Source of the DNA: an uncultured Eubacteriales bacterium
Lineage (GTDB): Bacteria; Bacillota; Clostridia; Christensenellales; CAG-917
DNA: 64,000 nucleotides
Direction: 5' to 3'
NCBI GenBank assembly: GCA_900549225.1
Contig: URNP01000001.1
Coordinates: 61,566 to 125,565 of the forward strand
The notes under the pieces were generated by a model. That model did not search any database, was not told the origin of the DNA, and worked only from the letters and a program-made list of their open reading frames with translations. Positions within the stretch are counted from its first letter, which is position 1; every line of letters starts with the position of its first letter. Both the position numbers and the translations under genes were made by a program. Below are positions 52,902 to 61,262 of this stretch, piece by piece.

Positions 52902-52929
52902 ATTATATCACCCCCCTCCAGAGTGTCAA
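52902..52929 (-). promoter_or_regulatory. Promoter of the small lipoprotein gene
   Basis: Minus strand TTGACA (52924-52929), 16-nt spacer, TATAAT (52902-52907), both perfect consensus. Confidence 0.88.
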
Positions 52930-53012
52930 TACCGCAACCTAGCATGCAAAACGTTTTGTATATTAAAAATTGTTTAATAATACGCCACGATTTACACAAC
53001 GCTTTCAATAAC

Positions 53013-53041
53013 TTGCTTTATAAAATCCGCTGTGATATACT
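53013..53041 (+). promoter_or_regulatory. Promoter of the ECF-transporter/truA operon, abutting the start codon
   Basis: TTGCTT at 53013-53018, 17-nt spacer, TATACT at 53036-53041 with upstream TGTGA; only 6 nt to the ATG at 53048. Confidence 0.7.
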
Positions 53042-53047
53042 TGCCGT

Positions 53048-53881
53048 ATGTCGCAAATTGTCCTCAAAGGAGTAAGTTATAGTTACTCATTAGGGGAGGG
53101 CAGCAGTCTAAAAGCCCTCAAAAACCTGTCTTTTTCCGTTGAGAAAGGCGAGTTTGTCGCGCTTGCCGGTATGAACGGCAGTGGCAAAAGCACGCTAGCA
53201 AAACTTCTCAACGGTCTTTTTGTGCCCTCTAGCGGCGAGATTCTGATTGACGGTTTGTCAACTTCCGACGAAAACAACACGTTTGAAATCCGCAAGAAAG
53301 CGGGTATGGTTTTTCAAAACCCCGACAACCAGATGGTTGCGACGATAATAGAGGACGACGTCGCTTTCGGCCCTGAAAACATAGGCGTGTCGAGAGAAGA
53401 AATCGTCCAAAGAGTTGACGATGCGCTCGAAGCGGTGGGGATGAACGAGTATCGCAAGCGTTCTGCGTCAAAACTCAGCGGCGGACAAAAACAACGCATC
53501 GCGATTGCGGGCGTTCTTGCCATGCGACCAGAAATTTTGATTCTCGACGAGTCAACGTCAATGCTTGATCCGAACGGCAGAAAAGAGATTATGGCAATTG
53601 CCAAAAAGCTTAACGAACAGGGCATAACGGTCATCAATATCACCCACAATATGGACGAGGCGGTGCTTGCGGACAGAATTATAGTTTTGAGAAAGGGCAG
53701 AGTGGCAATCGACGGCAATCCCAAAGAAGTTTTTTCTTCGGGATTGTTGGAGGCGTGCGGACTTACGCTTCCGCCCGTGTATGCGCTCGGCAAGTCTCTT
53801 GAACAAAAAGGTTTCGTTTTCGACTCTCCCGCGCTTACGGAAGACGAGTTGGTGGAGGGCGTATGTCGGCAATTGAAATAA
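53048..53881 (+). CDS. ecfA1: ECF transporter ATPase 1
   Basis: 277 residues. Energy-coupling-factor ATPase; with EcfA2 and EcfT it powers uptake by interchangeable vitamin-binding S subunits. Walker A GMNGSGKST (about 41-49), Q-loop QNPDNQ, signature LSGGQKQRIAIAG, Walker B ILILDESTSML and switch His in NITHNMDEA. The N-terminus MSQIVLKGVSYSY is fixed by homology, no ribosome site precedes it, and the promoter ends 6 nt before the ATG. It overlaps ecfA2 by 19 nt. No S-component gene is in the window, as expected for a shared module. Confidence 0.95.
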   Translation: MSQIVLKGVSYSYSLGEGSSLKALKNLSFSVEKGEFVALAGMNGSGKSTLAKLLNGLFVPSSGEILIDGLSTSDENNTFEIRKKAGMVFQNPDNQMVATIIEDDVAFGPENIGVSREEIVQRVDDALEAVGMNEYRKRSASKLSGGQKQRIAIAGVLAMRPEILILDESTSMLDPNGRKEIMAIAKKLNEQGITVINITHNMDEAVLADRIIVLRKGRVAIDGNPKEVFSSGLLEACGLTLPPVYALGKSLEQKGFVFDSPALTEDELVEGVCRQLK

Positions 53882-54744
53882 AGAATTTAACCTACGTCTA
53901 CTCTCCCAAGACGCCTTATGAAAAGGTGGCGCTTTCCGATATAAATTTGACGATTGAAGAAGGACAATTCGTGGGCGTCGTCGGCGCGACGGGCAGCGGA
54001 AAATCCACTCTCGTTCAGCATCTCAACGGACTTATCAAGATTCAGGACAAAAAGAAATCGCAAGTTGCCGTCAACGGCATGAACGCAACCGAAAAAAAGA
54101 CGCTCAAGAATCTGCGCTTTGAAGTGGGTATGGTCTTTCAATACCCCGAATACCAACTTTTTGCGGACACCGTTGAAAAGGACGTCGCTTTCGGTCCTAA
54201 AAACATGAAACTCGAAAAAGAGGAAATCGACAGAAGAGTCAGACGCGCAATCGAAGTCGTCGGACTTGACTACGATTCCTTTGCTCATCGCAGTCCGTTC
54301 GATTTGAGCGGCGGCGAAAAAAGACGCGTCGCAATCGCAGGCGTTATTGCAATGGAGCCCAAAATTCTCGTCCTCGACGAGCCTGTGGCAGGGCTCGATC
54401 CCCAAGGCAGAGAAGAGATCCTCGCCCTTGTCAAAAAACTGCAAAAAGAGGTTTCGCCCACCGTCATTATGGTGTCGCACAATATGGACGACATAGCCGT
54501 GATAGCGGACAGAATCGTTGCGCTCAAGGACGGCAAAATCATTGCGGACGGCACGCCGAAAGAAGTGTTTTCAAACAGACGACTCATTGCGGAGGCAGGG
54601 CTTGACGTGCCTTGTGCAACCAAAATTTCCGATAGGCTTATCGAGCGCGGAATCGACCTTCCTCGCGATATAATTTCTATGGACGAACTCGCCCTGAAAC
54701 TTGCCCAAATCAAGGCGCAAAAAGGAGGAAACGACAATGTTTAG
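53863..54744 (+). CDS. ecfA2: ECF transporter ATPase 2
   Basis: 293 residues. The second, non-identical ATPase of the group II ECF transporter. Walker A GATGSGKST, Q-loop QYPEYQLF, signature LSGGEKRRVAIAG, Walker B ILVLDEPVAGLDPQG and switch His VSHNMDDI. It starts inside the end of ecfA1 with a GGAGG ribosome site, and its own end overlaps the ecfT start by 8 nt, so the three subunits are produced in coupled fashion. Confidence 0.96.
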   Translation: MSAIEIKNLTYVYSPKTPYEKVALSDINLTIEEGQFVGVVGATGSGKSTLVQHLNGLIKIQDKKKSQVAVNGMNATEKKTLKNLRFEVGMVFQYPEYQLFADTVEKDVAFGPKNMKLEKEEIDRRVRRAIEVVGLDYDSFAHRSPFDLSGGEKRRVAIAGVIAMEPKILVLDEPVAGLDPQGREEILALVKKLQKEVSPTVIMVSHNMDDIAVIADRIVALKDGKIIADGTPKEVFSNRRLIAEAGLDVPCATKISDRLIERGIDLPRDIISMDELALKLAQIKAQKGGNDNV

Positions 54745-55591
54745 AGACGTTTCCTTCGGGCAGTATTATCCCACGAATTCGGTGATTCACAAACTTGACG
54801 CAAGGGTGAAATTGTTGCTCACGCTTATGTACGTGATAGGTATATTTTTTGTCAAATCTTATTTCGGATTTATGCTTACGACGGTCGTTTTGATTGCGAT
54901 AATTTTGCTTGCGAAACTGCCGATGGTATCCGTTCTCAAGAGCGTCAAAGGCGTGTTGCTTATAGTTTTGTTTACGGCAATTCTCAATCTGTTTTTGATA
55001 AAAGACGGTGAAGTCTTGGTGCATTGGCAAATCTTCACAATCACCAAAAACGGGGTTCATACCACCATAAAGATGGTTTTAAGGCTCGTTTTGTTGATTT
55101 CCGGCGCATCGTTGCTTTCGTTGACGACAACGCCCGTCGAACTTGCCGACGGCGTCGAAAGTCTTATGTCGCCGCTCAAACTCATCAAAGTTCCCGTCAG
55201 AGATATAGCGATGATAATGAGCATTGCGCTTCGCTTTATTCCCACGCTTTTTGAGGAAACAAACAAGATAATTTCTGCACAGAAAGCGCGCGGCGCAAGT
55301 TTCGATACGGGCGGACTTTTCGCAAGAGCAAAGGCACTTCTTCCCGTGTTGATTCCGCTTTTCGTAAACTCTTTCAGACGCGCCGACGAACTTGCTTTCG
55401 CAATGGACGCAAGGTGTTACAACGCAACCGAAAAACGCACCAAAATGAAACAGGCAAAACTCGGAATTTCCGACCTGTTCGCCACGCTGTTTATGTGCGC
55501 GTTTTTCGTCGTGATTTTGCTTGAAAGATACTATTTTCCGACAATCGGAATCAATATCGACCAAATGATTTTCGGAGGGCTCGTGCAATGA
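54737..55591 (+). CDS. ecfT: ECF transporter transmembrane subunit
   Basis: 284 residues. The membrane scaffold of the ECF transporter, with hydrophobic helices near 28-50, 52-75, 85-110 and at the end (about 255-275), and a long cytoplasmic coupling region. The first coupling motif ARG is intact (AQKARGASFDTGG); the second, usually ARG, reads DARCYN. I start it at 54737 because AAAGGAGG precedes that ATG inside ecfA2; the frame is open 12 codons farther. It overlaps truA by 4 nt (ATGA). Confidence 0.94.
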   Translation: MFRDVSFGQYYPTNSVIHKLDARVKLLLTLMYVIGIFFVKSYFGFMLTTVVLIAIILLAKLPMVSVLKSVKGVLLIVLFTAILNLFLIKDGEVLVHWQIFTITKNGVHTTIKMVLRLVLLISGASLLSLTTTPVELADGVESLMSPLKLIKVPVRDIAMIMSIALRFIPTLFEETNKIISAQKARGASFDTGGLFARAKALLPVLIPLFVNSFRRADELAFAMDARCYNATEKRTKMKQAKLGISDLFATLFMCAFFVVILLERYYFPTIGINIDQMIFGGLVQ

Positions 55592-56376
55592 GATATCGTG
55601 CGGTGATTTCCTATTTCGGCGCAAGGTACGTCGGATGGCAAAGACAACTCAACGGGCTTAGCGTGCAAGAGGTTTTGGAAAAGGCTCTCGAAAAGACTTT
55701 CGGCACAAAAACGAGCGCCACGGCAAGCGGTCGCACGGATGCAGGCGTTCACGCAGAGGGACAAGTCGTGCACTTCGACGCGGACACGTCAATACCCGTC
55801 GACAAGATTCCTTTTGCGGTCAACACGCATCTTCCCGACGACGTGAGCATGCTCTCTTGCGAGGTCGCTCCCGACGATTTCAACGCGCGATTCAACGCCA
55901 AGCGCAAGACGTATTGCTACAAGATTTATCTTGCCAAACATCGTCGTCCGATGCTCGAACCCACTCACGAGCATATCACCGTTCCCGTCTACATAGATAA
56001 GATAAAAGAGGCTTGCAAAATCATAGAAGGCACGCACGATTTCAAGTGTTTCGAGGCAAGCGGCAGTATCGTCAAAAACACAGTGAGAACGGTTTATTCC
56101 ATCGACGTTTCGGTGCAAGATTTGCCGTGCTTAAAAGAGCGCGATGAAGAAAGAATCCCCGACGGCGCAATCTTTGATTGCGAACTTTGCATATCCGTCA
56201 CGGGCAACGGCTTTTTGTACAATATGGTGCGCATAATCGCAGGCACGCTTTTGTACGTCGGCATCGGCAAACTGACGCCCGACGACGTTCGCTCGATTCT
56301 TGAGGGCGGCGACCGCAAACGAGCGGGCAAAACGCTTTCGGCAAAAGGACTGCATCTCGTGTCCGTGGTGTATTAG
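55588..56376 (+). CDS. truA: tRNA pseudouridine(38-40) synthase
   Basis: 262 residues, typical TruA. It isomerises uridines 38-40 in the anticodon arm of many tRNAs. The catalytic Asp is in SGRTDAGVHAEGQVVHF (TDAGVH motif, about 52-57), with the YFGARYVGWQRQ N-terminus and GNGFLYNMVRIIAGTLLYVG as the other family signatures. It overlaps the end of ecfT and completes the ecfA1-ecfA2-ecfT-truA order conserved in Firmicutes. The ribosomal protein genes rplM and rpsI that often follow are absent here. Confidence 0.97.
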   Translation: MRYRAVISYFGARYVGWQRQLNGLSVQEVLEKALEKTFGTKTSATASGRTDAGVHAEGQVVHFDADTSIPVDKIPFAVNTHLPDDVSMLSCEVAPDDFNARFNAKRKTYCYKIYLAKHRRPMLEPTHEHITVPVYIDKIKEACKIIEGTHDFKCFEASGSIVKNTVRTVYSIDVSVQDLPCLKERDEERIPDGAIFDCELCISVTGNGFLYNMVRIIAGTLLYVGIGKLTPDDVRSILEGGDRKRAGKTLSAKGLHLVSVVY

Positions 56377-56418
56377 TCGGATTCGTACGATTGAATTTTC
56401 GCAAGTATTTCCGTCTGC

Positions 56419-56449
56419 TCGACAAAAAGGCGGCGGATTTTTTTGTCGA
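56419..56449 (+). terminator. Terminator after truA
   Basis: Perfect 10-bp stem TCGACAAAAA/TTTTTGTCGA (56419-56428 with 56440-56449), 11-nt loop with T run on the descending side. Confidence 0.6.
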
Positions 56450-56486
56450 TTGACATTTTTTAACGAATATTTGCACGGCGCAATTA

Positions 56487-56515
56487 TTGACATATCATAT
56501 ATTTCGATTTATTAT
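56487..56515 (+). promoter_or_regulatory. Promoter of glnS
   Basis: TTGACA at 56487-56492, 17-nt spacer, TATTAT at 56510-56515 (a TATAAT also lies at 56520-56525). The leader of about 80 nt is GC-rich with a GCGCGT/ACGCGT pairing; I see no T-box sequence. Confidence 0.7.
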
Positions 56516-56602
56516 TAAATATAATCTGCTCGCGCGTAACACGCGTACGCATATCGTGCGGGCGAAAATCCAAGTCGCCGTCGGGCGCAAAGGTTGCATT
56601 TT

Positions 56603-58228
56603 ATGGAAGACAATTCAAGAAACTTTATCGAAGAAATCATAGACGAAGACCTCGCGGAAGGCAAAGTGAACAAAATCATCACTCGTTTTCCGCCCGAACC
56701 GAACGGCTATTTGCATATCGGACACGCAAAGGCTCTTTGCATCAATTTCGGTATGAAAGAAAAATATCACGGCGCTTGCAACTTGCGCTTTGACGACACC
56801 AATCCCGCAAAAGAAGACGTGGAATATATGGAGAGCATCAAAGCCGATATCAAGTGGCTCGGCTTCGAGTGGGACGAACTTCACAATGCAAGCGACTATT
56901 TTGAAAAAATGTATGAGTGCGCCGTAAAACTCATCAGGGAAGGCAAAGCGTACGTTTGCGATTTGAGCGCAGAGGAGATCAGTGCCACTCGCGGAAGTTT
57001 CGGCGTGCCCGGCACTGAAAGCCCGTATAGGAATCGTTCCGTTGAAGAGAACCTTGACTTGTTCGAGCGCATGAAGAACGGCGAATTTGCCGACGGTGAA
57101 AAGGTTTTGCGCGCTAAAATAGATATGACTTCGCCCAATATCAATATGCGCGACCCCGTTATCTATCGCATCTGCCACGCAACTCATCCGCACACGGGCG
57201 ACAAGTGGGTCATCTATCCTATGTACGACTTTGCGCATCCCATCGAAGACGCAATCGAGGGCATCACGCACTCGCTCTGCTCGCTTGAATTTGAAAACCA
57301 CAGACCCCTTTACGACTGGGTTACGCTCAATTGCGGATTCAACCCTCGTCCGAGACAAATCGAGTTTGCAAGGCTCAACCTCACTCATACCGTTATGAGT
57401 AAACGCTTCATCAAACGCCTCGTGGACGAAAAAGTAGTCTGGGGCTGGGACGATCCTCGTCTTTCTACGCTTTCGGGCATAAGGGAGAGAGGTTACACTC
57501 CCGAAGCAATCCGCGATTTCTGCTCGCGTATCGGCGTTGCGAAAGCTGACAGCGAAGTGGATATTTCCATTTTGGAGCATTGCGTGAGAGAAGATTTGAA
57601 CAACCGCGCGCAACGAGCAATGGTCGTCACCAAGCCGCTCAAACTCATCGTTGACAACTATCCCGAGGGCAAGAGCGAACCCGTGTATATCGAAAACAAT
57701 CCGCAAGCGGAAAACGCCGGCGTACACGAAACCACTTTCGGCCGTGAACTTTATATTGAGCAAGACGACTTCTCGCTCAATCCTCCGCCCAAGTATTTCC
57801 GCCTCAAACCCGACGGAATCGTGCGCCTTAAAGGTGCTTATATCGTCAAATACGTCGGTTGCGACCTTGACGAAAACGGCAACCCGACCGCAGTACACGT
57901 CGAATATATCGAAGGCACGAAGAGCGGCGAAGAGGGCGCAAATATGAAGGTCAAAGGCACGATTCACTGGGTCAACGCCAACGATTGCGCAGACGTTACG
58001 CTCAATATGTTCGACTATCTCATCAACGACGGAGACGGCGATTATATGGACAGAGTCAACCGCAATTCTCTCACCGTTTTGCACGGCAAAGCGGAAAAGA
58101 TCGTTGCTCAAGCGCCAGTCCACACGAGATTCCAATTCTTGCGAGAAGGTTACTTCATCAAGCGCAACGAGCAAAACGAGTTCAACAGCATCGTAGGCTT
58201 GAAGGATAGTTACAAACCAAAGAATTAA
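56603..58228 (+). CDS. glnS: Glutaminyl-tRNA synthetase
   Basis: 541 residues. It charges tRNA-Gln with glutamine. The class I signatures are [14 protein letters not shown] (HIGH near residue 38) and the KMSKS-loop variant VMSKR (about 265-269). [11 protein letters not shown] and [32 protein letters not shown] are GlnRS-type, as opposed to GluRS, and the C-terminal beta-barrel anticodon domain is present. Most Firmicutes make Gln-tRNA through GatCAB, and GlnRS is found only in some Clostridia and in proteobacteria, so it may have come by transfer. Start at ATG 56603, with AAAGG about 9 nt upstream. Confidence 0.97.
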   Translation: MEDNSRNFIEEIIDEDLAEGKVNKIITRFPPEPNGYLHIGHAKALCINFGMKEKYHGACNLRFDDTNPAKEDVEYMESIKADIKWLGFEWDELHNASDYFEKMYECAVKLIREGKAYVCDLSAEEISATRGSFGVPGTESPYRNRSVEENLDLFERMKNGEFADGEKVLRAKIDMTSPNINMRDPVIYRICHATHPHTGDKWVIYPMYDFAHPIEDAIEGITHSLCSLEFENHRPLYDWVTLNCGFNPRPRQIEFARLNLTHTVMSKRFIKRLVDEKVVWGWDDPRLSTLSGIRERGYTPEAIRDFCSRIGVAKADSEVDISILEHCVREDLNNRAQRAMVVTKPLKLIVDNYPEGKSEPVYIENNPQAENAGVHETTFGRELYIEQDDFSLNPPPKYFRLKPDGIVRLKGAYIVKYVGCDLDENGNPTAVHVEYIEGTKSGEEGANMKVKGTIHWVNANDCADVTLNMFDYLINDGDGDYMDRVNRNSLTVLHGKAEKIVAQAPVHTRFQFLREGYFIKRNEQNEFNSIVGLKDSYKPKN

Positions 58229-58234
58229 TCGCAA

Positions 58235-58269
58235 TATCGGCTGACCGTGGGCTTTGCCCACGCCCGATA
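58235..58269. repeat. GTGGGC hairpin, copy 3 of the dispersed hairpin
   Basis: CGTGGGC (58246-58252) pairs with GCCCACG (58256-58262), enclosed by TATCGG/CCGATA (58235-58240 with 58264-58269). No T run follows, so it is not a typical terminator. The core matches the hairpin at 32228-32242. Confidence 0.5.
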
Positions 58270-58319
58270 GGAGCAAAACGAGAATAAAAGCATAAACGAA
58301 CACGATAGTAAGGTGAAAT

Positions 58320-59519
58320 ATGTTTGTTTGTAAGATATGCGGAAACGAAGTTAAACCAGGTCAGGCTTTCTGCCCGACGTGCGGTGCGGACGTCGTCGAG
58401 AATTATCAGACCGTCTGCCCGGTTTGCCACGCAAAGAACAGCGCAGGAAGCAGATATTGCGCAAAGTGCGGCGGTATTTTGCAGGTTATGCGCAAGCCTA
58501 TATGCGCCGTATGCGGAACGAAAAATCTTCCCGGCGCAAAATTCTGCGTGTCGTGCGGCGCACCTATAGTTGCCGAAAGCGAAACGCACAGCGATGAGGA
58601 TATGCTCGACGCGCGCAAGGCAAAGTTGCGCCTTGACAATATGGAGCGCGACAGAATGGCGGCAGTTGACAAGGAAATTGCCGAAAAGCGCGCCAAAGCC
58701 GACGACGAGAGAGAAAAAGCGCTTGCGCAAGTCGAAGAGTATCGTCAAAAGAGTGAGGAAGAGTATCGCGAAAAGGCGGAGAATCTTGAAAAATATCGTC
58801 AAAAACTCAACGAACTCGGTCCAGAGGACGTTGAACTTTTGAAGAAAATGTCCGCCGCGCTCAAAACGTATTCCAAGTATTACGCAGATCCGTATTCGCA
58901 AATCGACGAAGACGATATCGAGGGGGACACATACGTATGTCCCGCGTGCGGAACGATAAATCCGCTCACGGCAACCGCGTGCACTCATTGCGGAAGAAAC
59001 AAAGCCCGCGCACTTTTGCTTCTTGCCAAAAACAAGATAAAACAGAGTCCGCCCGTAAAGCGCAAACAGCAAGTCATTCCTGCGCCGCAAGCGGATTTGG
59101 AAGTGAAAAAAGTGCCTACGTTCGACGAGTTTATCGACGAACTCAACGCACCGGTAGAGGAAGAAAAGCCCGTAGAGGAAAAAGAACCCGAAAAGGAACA
59201 ACAAGCGGATTTTTCAGGTCCGAGTCGTGCACCGTATTCGGGAGGCTACGCGCCTTATCCGTATGCGCCCGCAACGCCTTATCCCTATCCGTATCCGGCA
59301 CAGCCCGTTGGAGCAATGCCTCCTTACCCGACGCCTTACCTCGTCGGCGAGGACGGGAAGCCCTATCAGATGCCTCCGATCGTACAACCCGTGGCGTTCG
59401 TGCCCTACGTAACGCAAGAGCAACCGCTTATGCAGTACGCTCCGCAAGTCGAGCAAAACGTACCTTTGAAGGCGCAACCCGTCGCTCCGCAGCAACCCGT
59501 CAAAAACAAGAAAAACTGA
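58320..59519 (+). CDS. Multi-zinc-ribbon protein with coiled coil and Pro/Tyr-rich tail
   Basis: 399 residues. Three zinc ribbons open the protein (CKICG/CPTCG, CPVCH/CAKCG, CAVCG/CVSCG, residues 4-82). A charged coiled coil follows (about 95-175, EEYRQKSEEEYREKAENLEKY). A fourth ribbon (CPACG/CTHCG) lies near 205-222, then an acidic linker and a tail of PYP/YPY repeats (about 300-345). Residues 353-367 (PIVQPVAFVPYVTQE) share a motif with the protein encoded two genes downstream. There is no membrane segment. It probably acts as a scaffold. AAGGTG precedes the ATG; the next gene starts 15 nt after the stop. Confidence 0.82.
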   Translation: MFVCKICGNEVKPGQAFCPTCGADVVENYQTVCPVCHAKNSAGSRYCAKCGGILQVMRKPICAVCGTKNLPGAKFCVSCGAPIVAESETHSDEDMLDARKAKLRLDNMERDRMAAVDKEIAEKRAKADDEREKALAQVEEYRQKSEEEYREKAENLEKYRQKLNELGPEDVELLKKMSAALKTYSKYYADPYSQIDEDDIEGDTYVCPACGTINPLTATACTHCGRNKARALLLLAKNKIKQSPPVKRKQQVIPAPQADLEVKKVPTFDEFIDELNAPVEEEKPVEEKEPEKEQQADFSGPSRAPYSGGYAPYPYAPATPYPYPYPAQPVGAMPPYPTPYLVGEDGKPYQMPPIVQPVAFVPYVTQEQPLMQYAPQVEQNVPLKAQPVAPQQPVKNKKN

Positions 59520-59534
59520 TTTATCGGGACTATT

Positions 59535-60311
59535 ATGGCAGACAAGTTCAACAAAAACAGAAATCGAAGCGTTGACGACGCAGGCATAAGGCTTGCGCCT
59601 TCGCCAATTGACAACGCCGCTTATCACGTCATGCCTACGGTCATGCAGGAGTACGTGATAGAGCCCACCATTGTCAACAAGGAAACGCCCGATACAAGAC
59701 GCGTCGTGTCCACCGTTGACGACGTTCAGCCCAAGCGTGAGGAAGTCAACAAGAAGTGGAAGAGAGGCAAACGCGCCAAAAATATGGCAAGCGGAGCAAT
59801 TGCTCTTATTGCGTCGGCCGGCGTGTTGTTGCCCTATATTCTCGGTGCGATCGGCACGAGCGCAAATGCGCCTTTTACACTCGTTCCCGATCAGTTCAAT
59901 ATCGTTGCAAACTTGATTTCGGCGTTCAAAAGGACAGCCGAACTCGGTTGGAGCGGAAGCGAAGTCGGAGCGATTTGGACAAGCACCGTTCCCACACTTA
60001 TTCTCACAATCGGAGTTTTATGCGTGCTTATCAACGTCGTAAAGTCGGTGTTTGCGATATTCTGCGCAATCAAACCCGTCAGATTCACGACGTGTGCAAT
60101 TGTCAATTTGCTTTGCGTGGTTGCGGTTTTCATTGCCGCTTTGGCAGGTGCAAACGCAATCGGCATCGCACAGATAGATTTTATGAAAGACTTTATTCGC
60201 GGATATGCGATGAGCGAATATTTCACTCTTCTCGTATTCGGCGCAGCCTATCTCTTATTGTGTATGGTGAGCGCAATCGTAAACCGCGACAAATGCGGCT
60301 ACCTCAAATAG
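59535..60311 (+). CDS. Four-helix membrane protein A of the zinc-ribbon cluster
   Basis: 258 residues. A basic and disordered cytoplasmic N-terminus (1-85, ending in KKWKRGKRAKN) is followed by four hydrophobic helices (about 88-110, 152-180, 185-207, 222-245). The first helix and outer loop (SAGVLLPYILG, then PDQFNIVANLISAF) align with those of the next protein (SALVLLPFVLS, then IEQFNVIGAIMGW), so the two are tandem paralogs. Unknown function. It is 15 nt after the zinc-ribbon gene and 15 nt before its paralog, so it sits in one operon. Confidence 0.8.
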   Translation: MADKFNKNRNRSVDDAGIRLAPSPIDNAAYHVMPTVMQEYVIEPTIVNKETPDTRRVVSTVDDVQPKREEVNKKWKRGKRAKNMASGAIALIASAGVLLPYILGAIGTSANAPFTLVPDQFNIVANLISAFKRTAELGWSGSEVGAIWTSTVPTLILTIGVLCVLINVVKSVFAIFCAIKPVRFTTCAIVNLLCVVAVFIAALAGANAIGIAQIDFMKDFIRGYAMSEYFTLLVFGAAYLLLCMVSAIVNRDKCGYLK

Positions 60312-60326
60312 TCGTTAGGAGGAAAT

Positions 60327-61178
60327 ATGGCAAAGAAGGACAAGAAACAAGAAATCGTTATGACGCCCGACAACAGTGAGGTTCGCGTCGAAGACGAACC
60401 TATGTTTGAATCCGAAGCGTACACCGCGCCTCAACCCGAGGCAGGATCGGATGTCACCGTGCTCAAACCCGTGGGGACGGGAGGCCCTGTGCCAATCGTT
60501 GCTCCAAAACATAACACGATTCAACTTCAGCCTATCGTCGTTCCGCTTGCTGTCGTTCCGTATATGACGCAAGACAGCAATATATTGAGAACGGACGGCA
60601 GAGGACAGAGTGGATACGTTCAATCCTCCGTCGAGAGCGACGAAGCAACGGATTTTGAAACGATCGCCGCTCGCAAAGTGAGAAAGAGAGTAAAAGTTCA
60701 ACCGAGAATTTTCGCACTCGTCACCTTCTTGCTTTCCGCACTTGTATTGCTTCCGTTCGTGCTTTCGTATTTCAAGGCCAACGTCGGCAATCTGTCCATC
60801 GAACAGTTCAACGTCATCGGCGCAATCATGGGTTGGGTTGCAAACGGATTCAAACTTCATCCGCTTTCCAATCTTGCATACATCGGCGTTGCGGCCGTAA
60901 GCGCAGTGCTCGTAGTGATTTCTTTGATAGGCATCGTAATAGGCAAATATCCTCGCGCGCTCAATTCGATATTCTCTCTTGCGGCAGCGGGAGCGATGCT
61001 CGCATTGTTGATAAAATGGATCGTATCACACACTTTCGTTGCAAAACAACAAATCGCATTCCTCGTTGTTTTGTCGCTCGCGCTTCTCAATTTCGTATTG
61101 ACAGTCGTCTTTGCGATATTGATGAACAAACTCGACGACAAGGTTGAGAACGTAGAAAATATGGCAAAAGAAATTTGA
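60327..61178 (+). CDS. Four-helix membrane protein B of the zinc-ribbon cluster
   Basis: 283 residues, paralogous to the preceding protein: a charged N-terminal region, then four helices (about 130-152, 165-185, 193-215, 222-265) with a QFN motif in the first outer loop. Its N-terminal region contains PIVVPLAVVPYMTQD (69-83), nearly the same as PIVQPVAFVPYVTQE in the zinc-ribbon protein of the operon, which could be a shared docking motif. TTAGGAGG precedes the ATG. No family recognised; role unknown. Confidence 0.8.
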   Translation: MAKKDKKQEIVMTPDNSEVRVEDEPMFESEAYTAPQPEAGSDVTVLKPVGTGGPVPIVAPKHNTIQLQPIVVPLAVVPYMTQDSNILRTDGRGQSGYVQSSVESDEATDFETIAARKVRKRVKVQPRIFALVTFLLSALVLLPFVLSYFKANVGNLSIEQFNVIGAIMGWVANGFKLHPLSNLAYIGVAAVSAVLVVISLIGIVIGKYPRALNSIFSLAAAGAMLALLIKWIVSHTFVAKQQIAFLVVLSLALLNFVLTVVFAILMNKLDDKVENVENMAKEI

Positions 61179-61262
61179 CGAATAATCTGACGTCAAAACG
61201 GCAATAGAGAGGACGAATTGCTTTTTAGCGATTCGTTTCTCATTCAAAAGAGGAAATAACAA

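Noticed and set aside
56526..56602. GC-rich glnS leader as a T-box or glutamine riboswitch
   Set aside because: No T-box sequence, specifier-loop layout or glutamine-riboswitch core could be seen; only short local pairings.
56615..58303. 562-codon minus-strand frame opposite glnS
   Set aside because: Antisense shadow of glnS; the composition is Val/Phe/Ala-rich noise with no recognisable domain.
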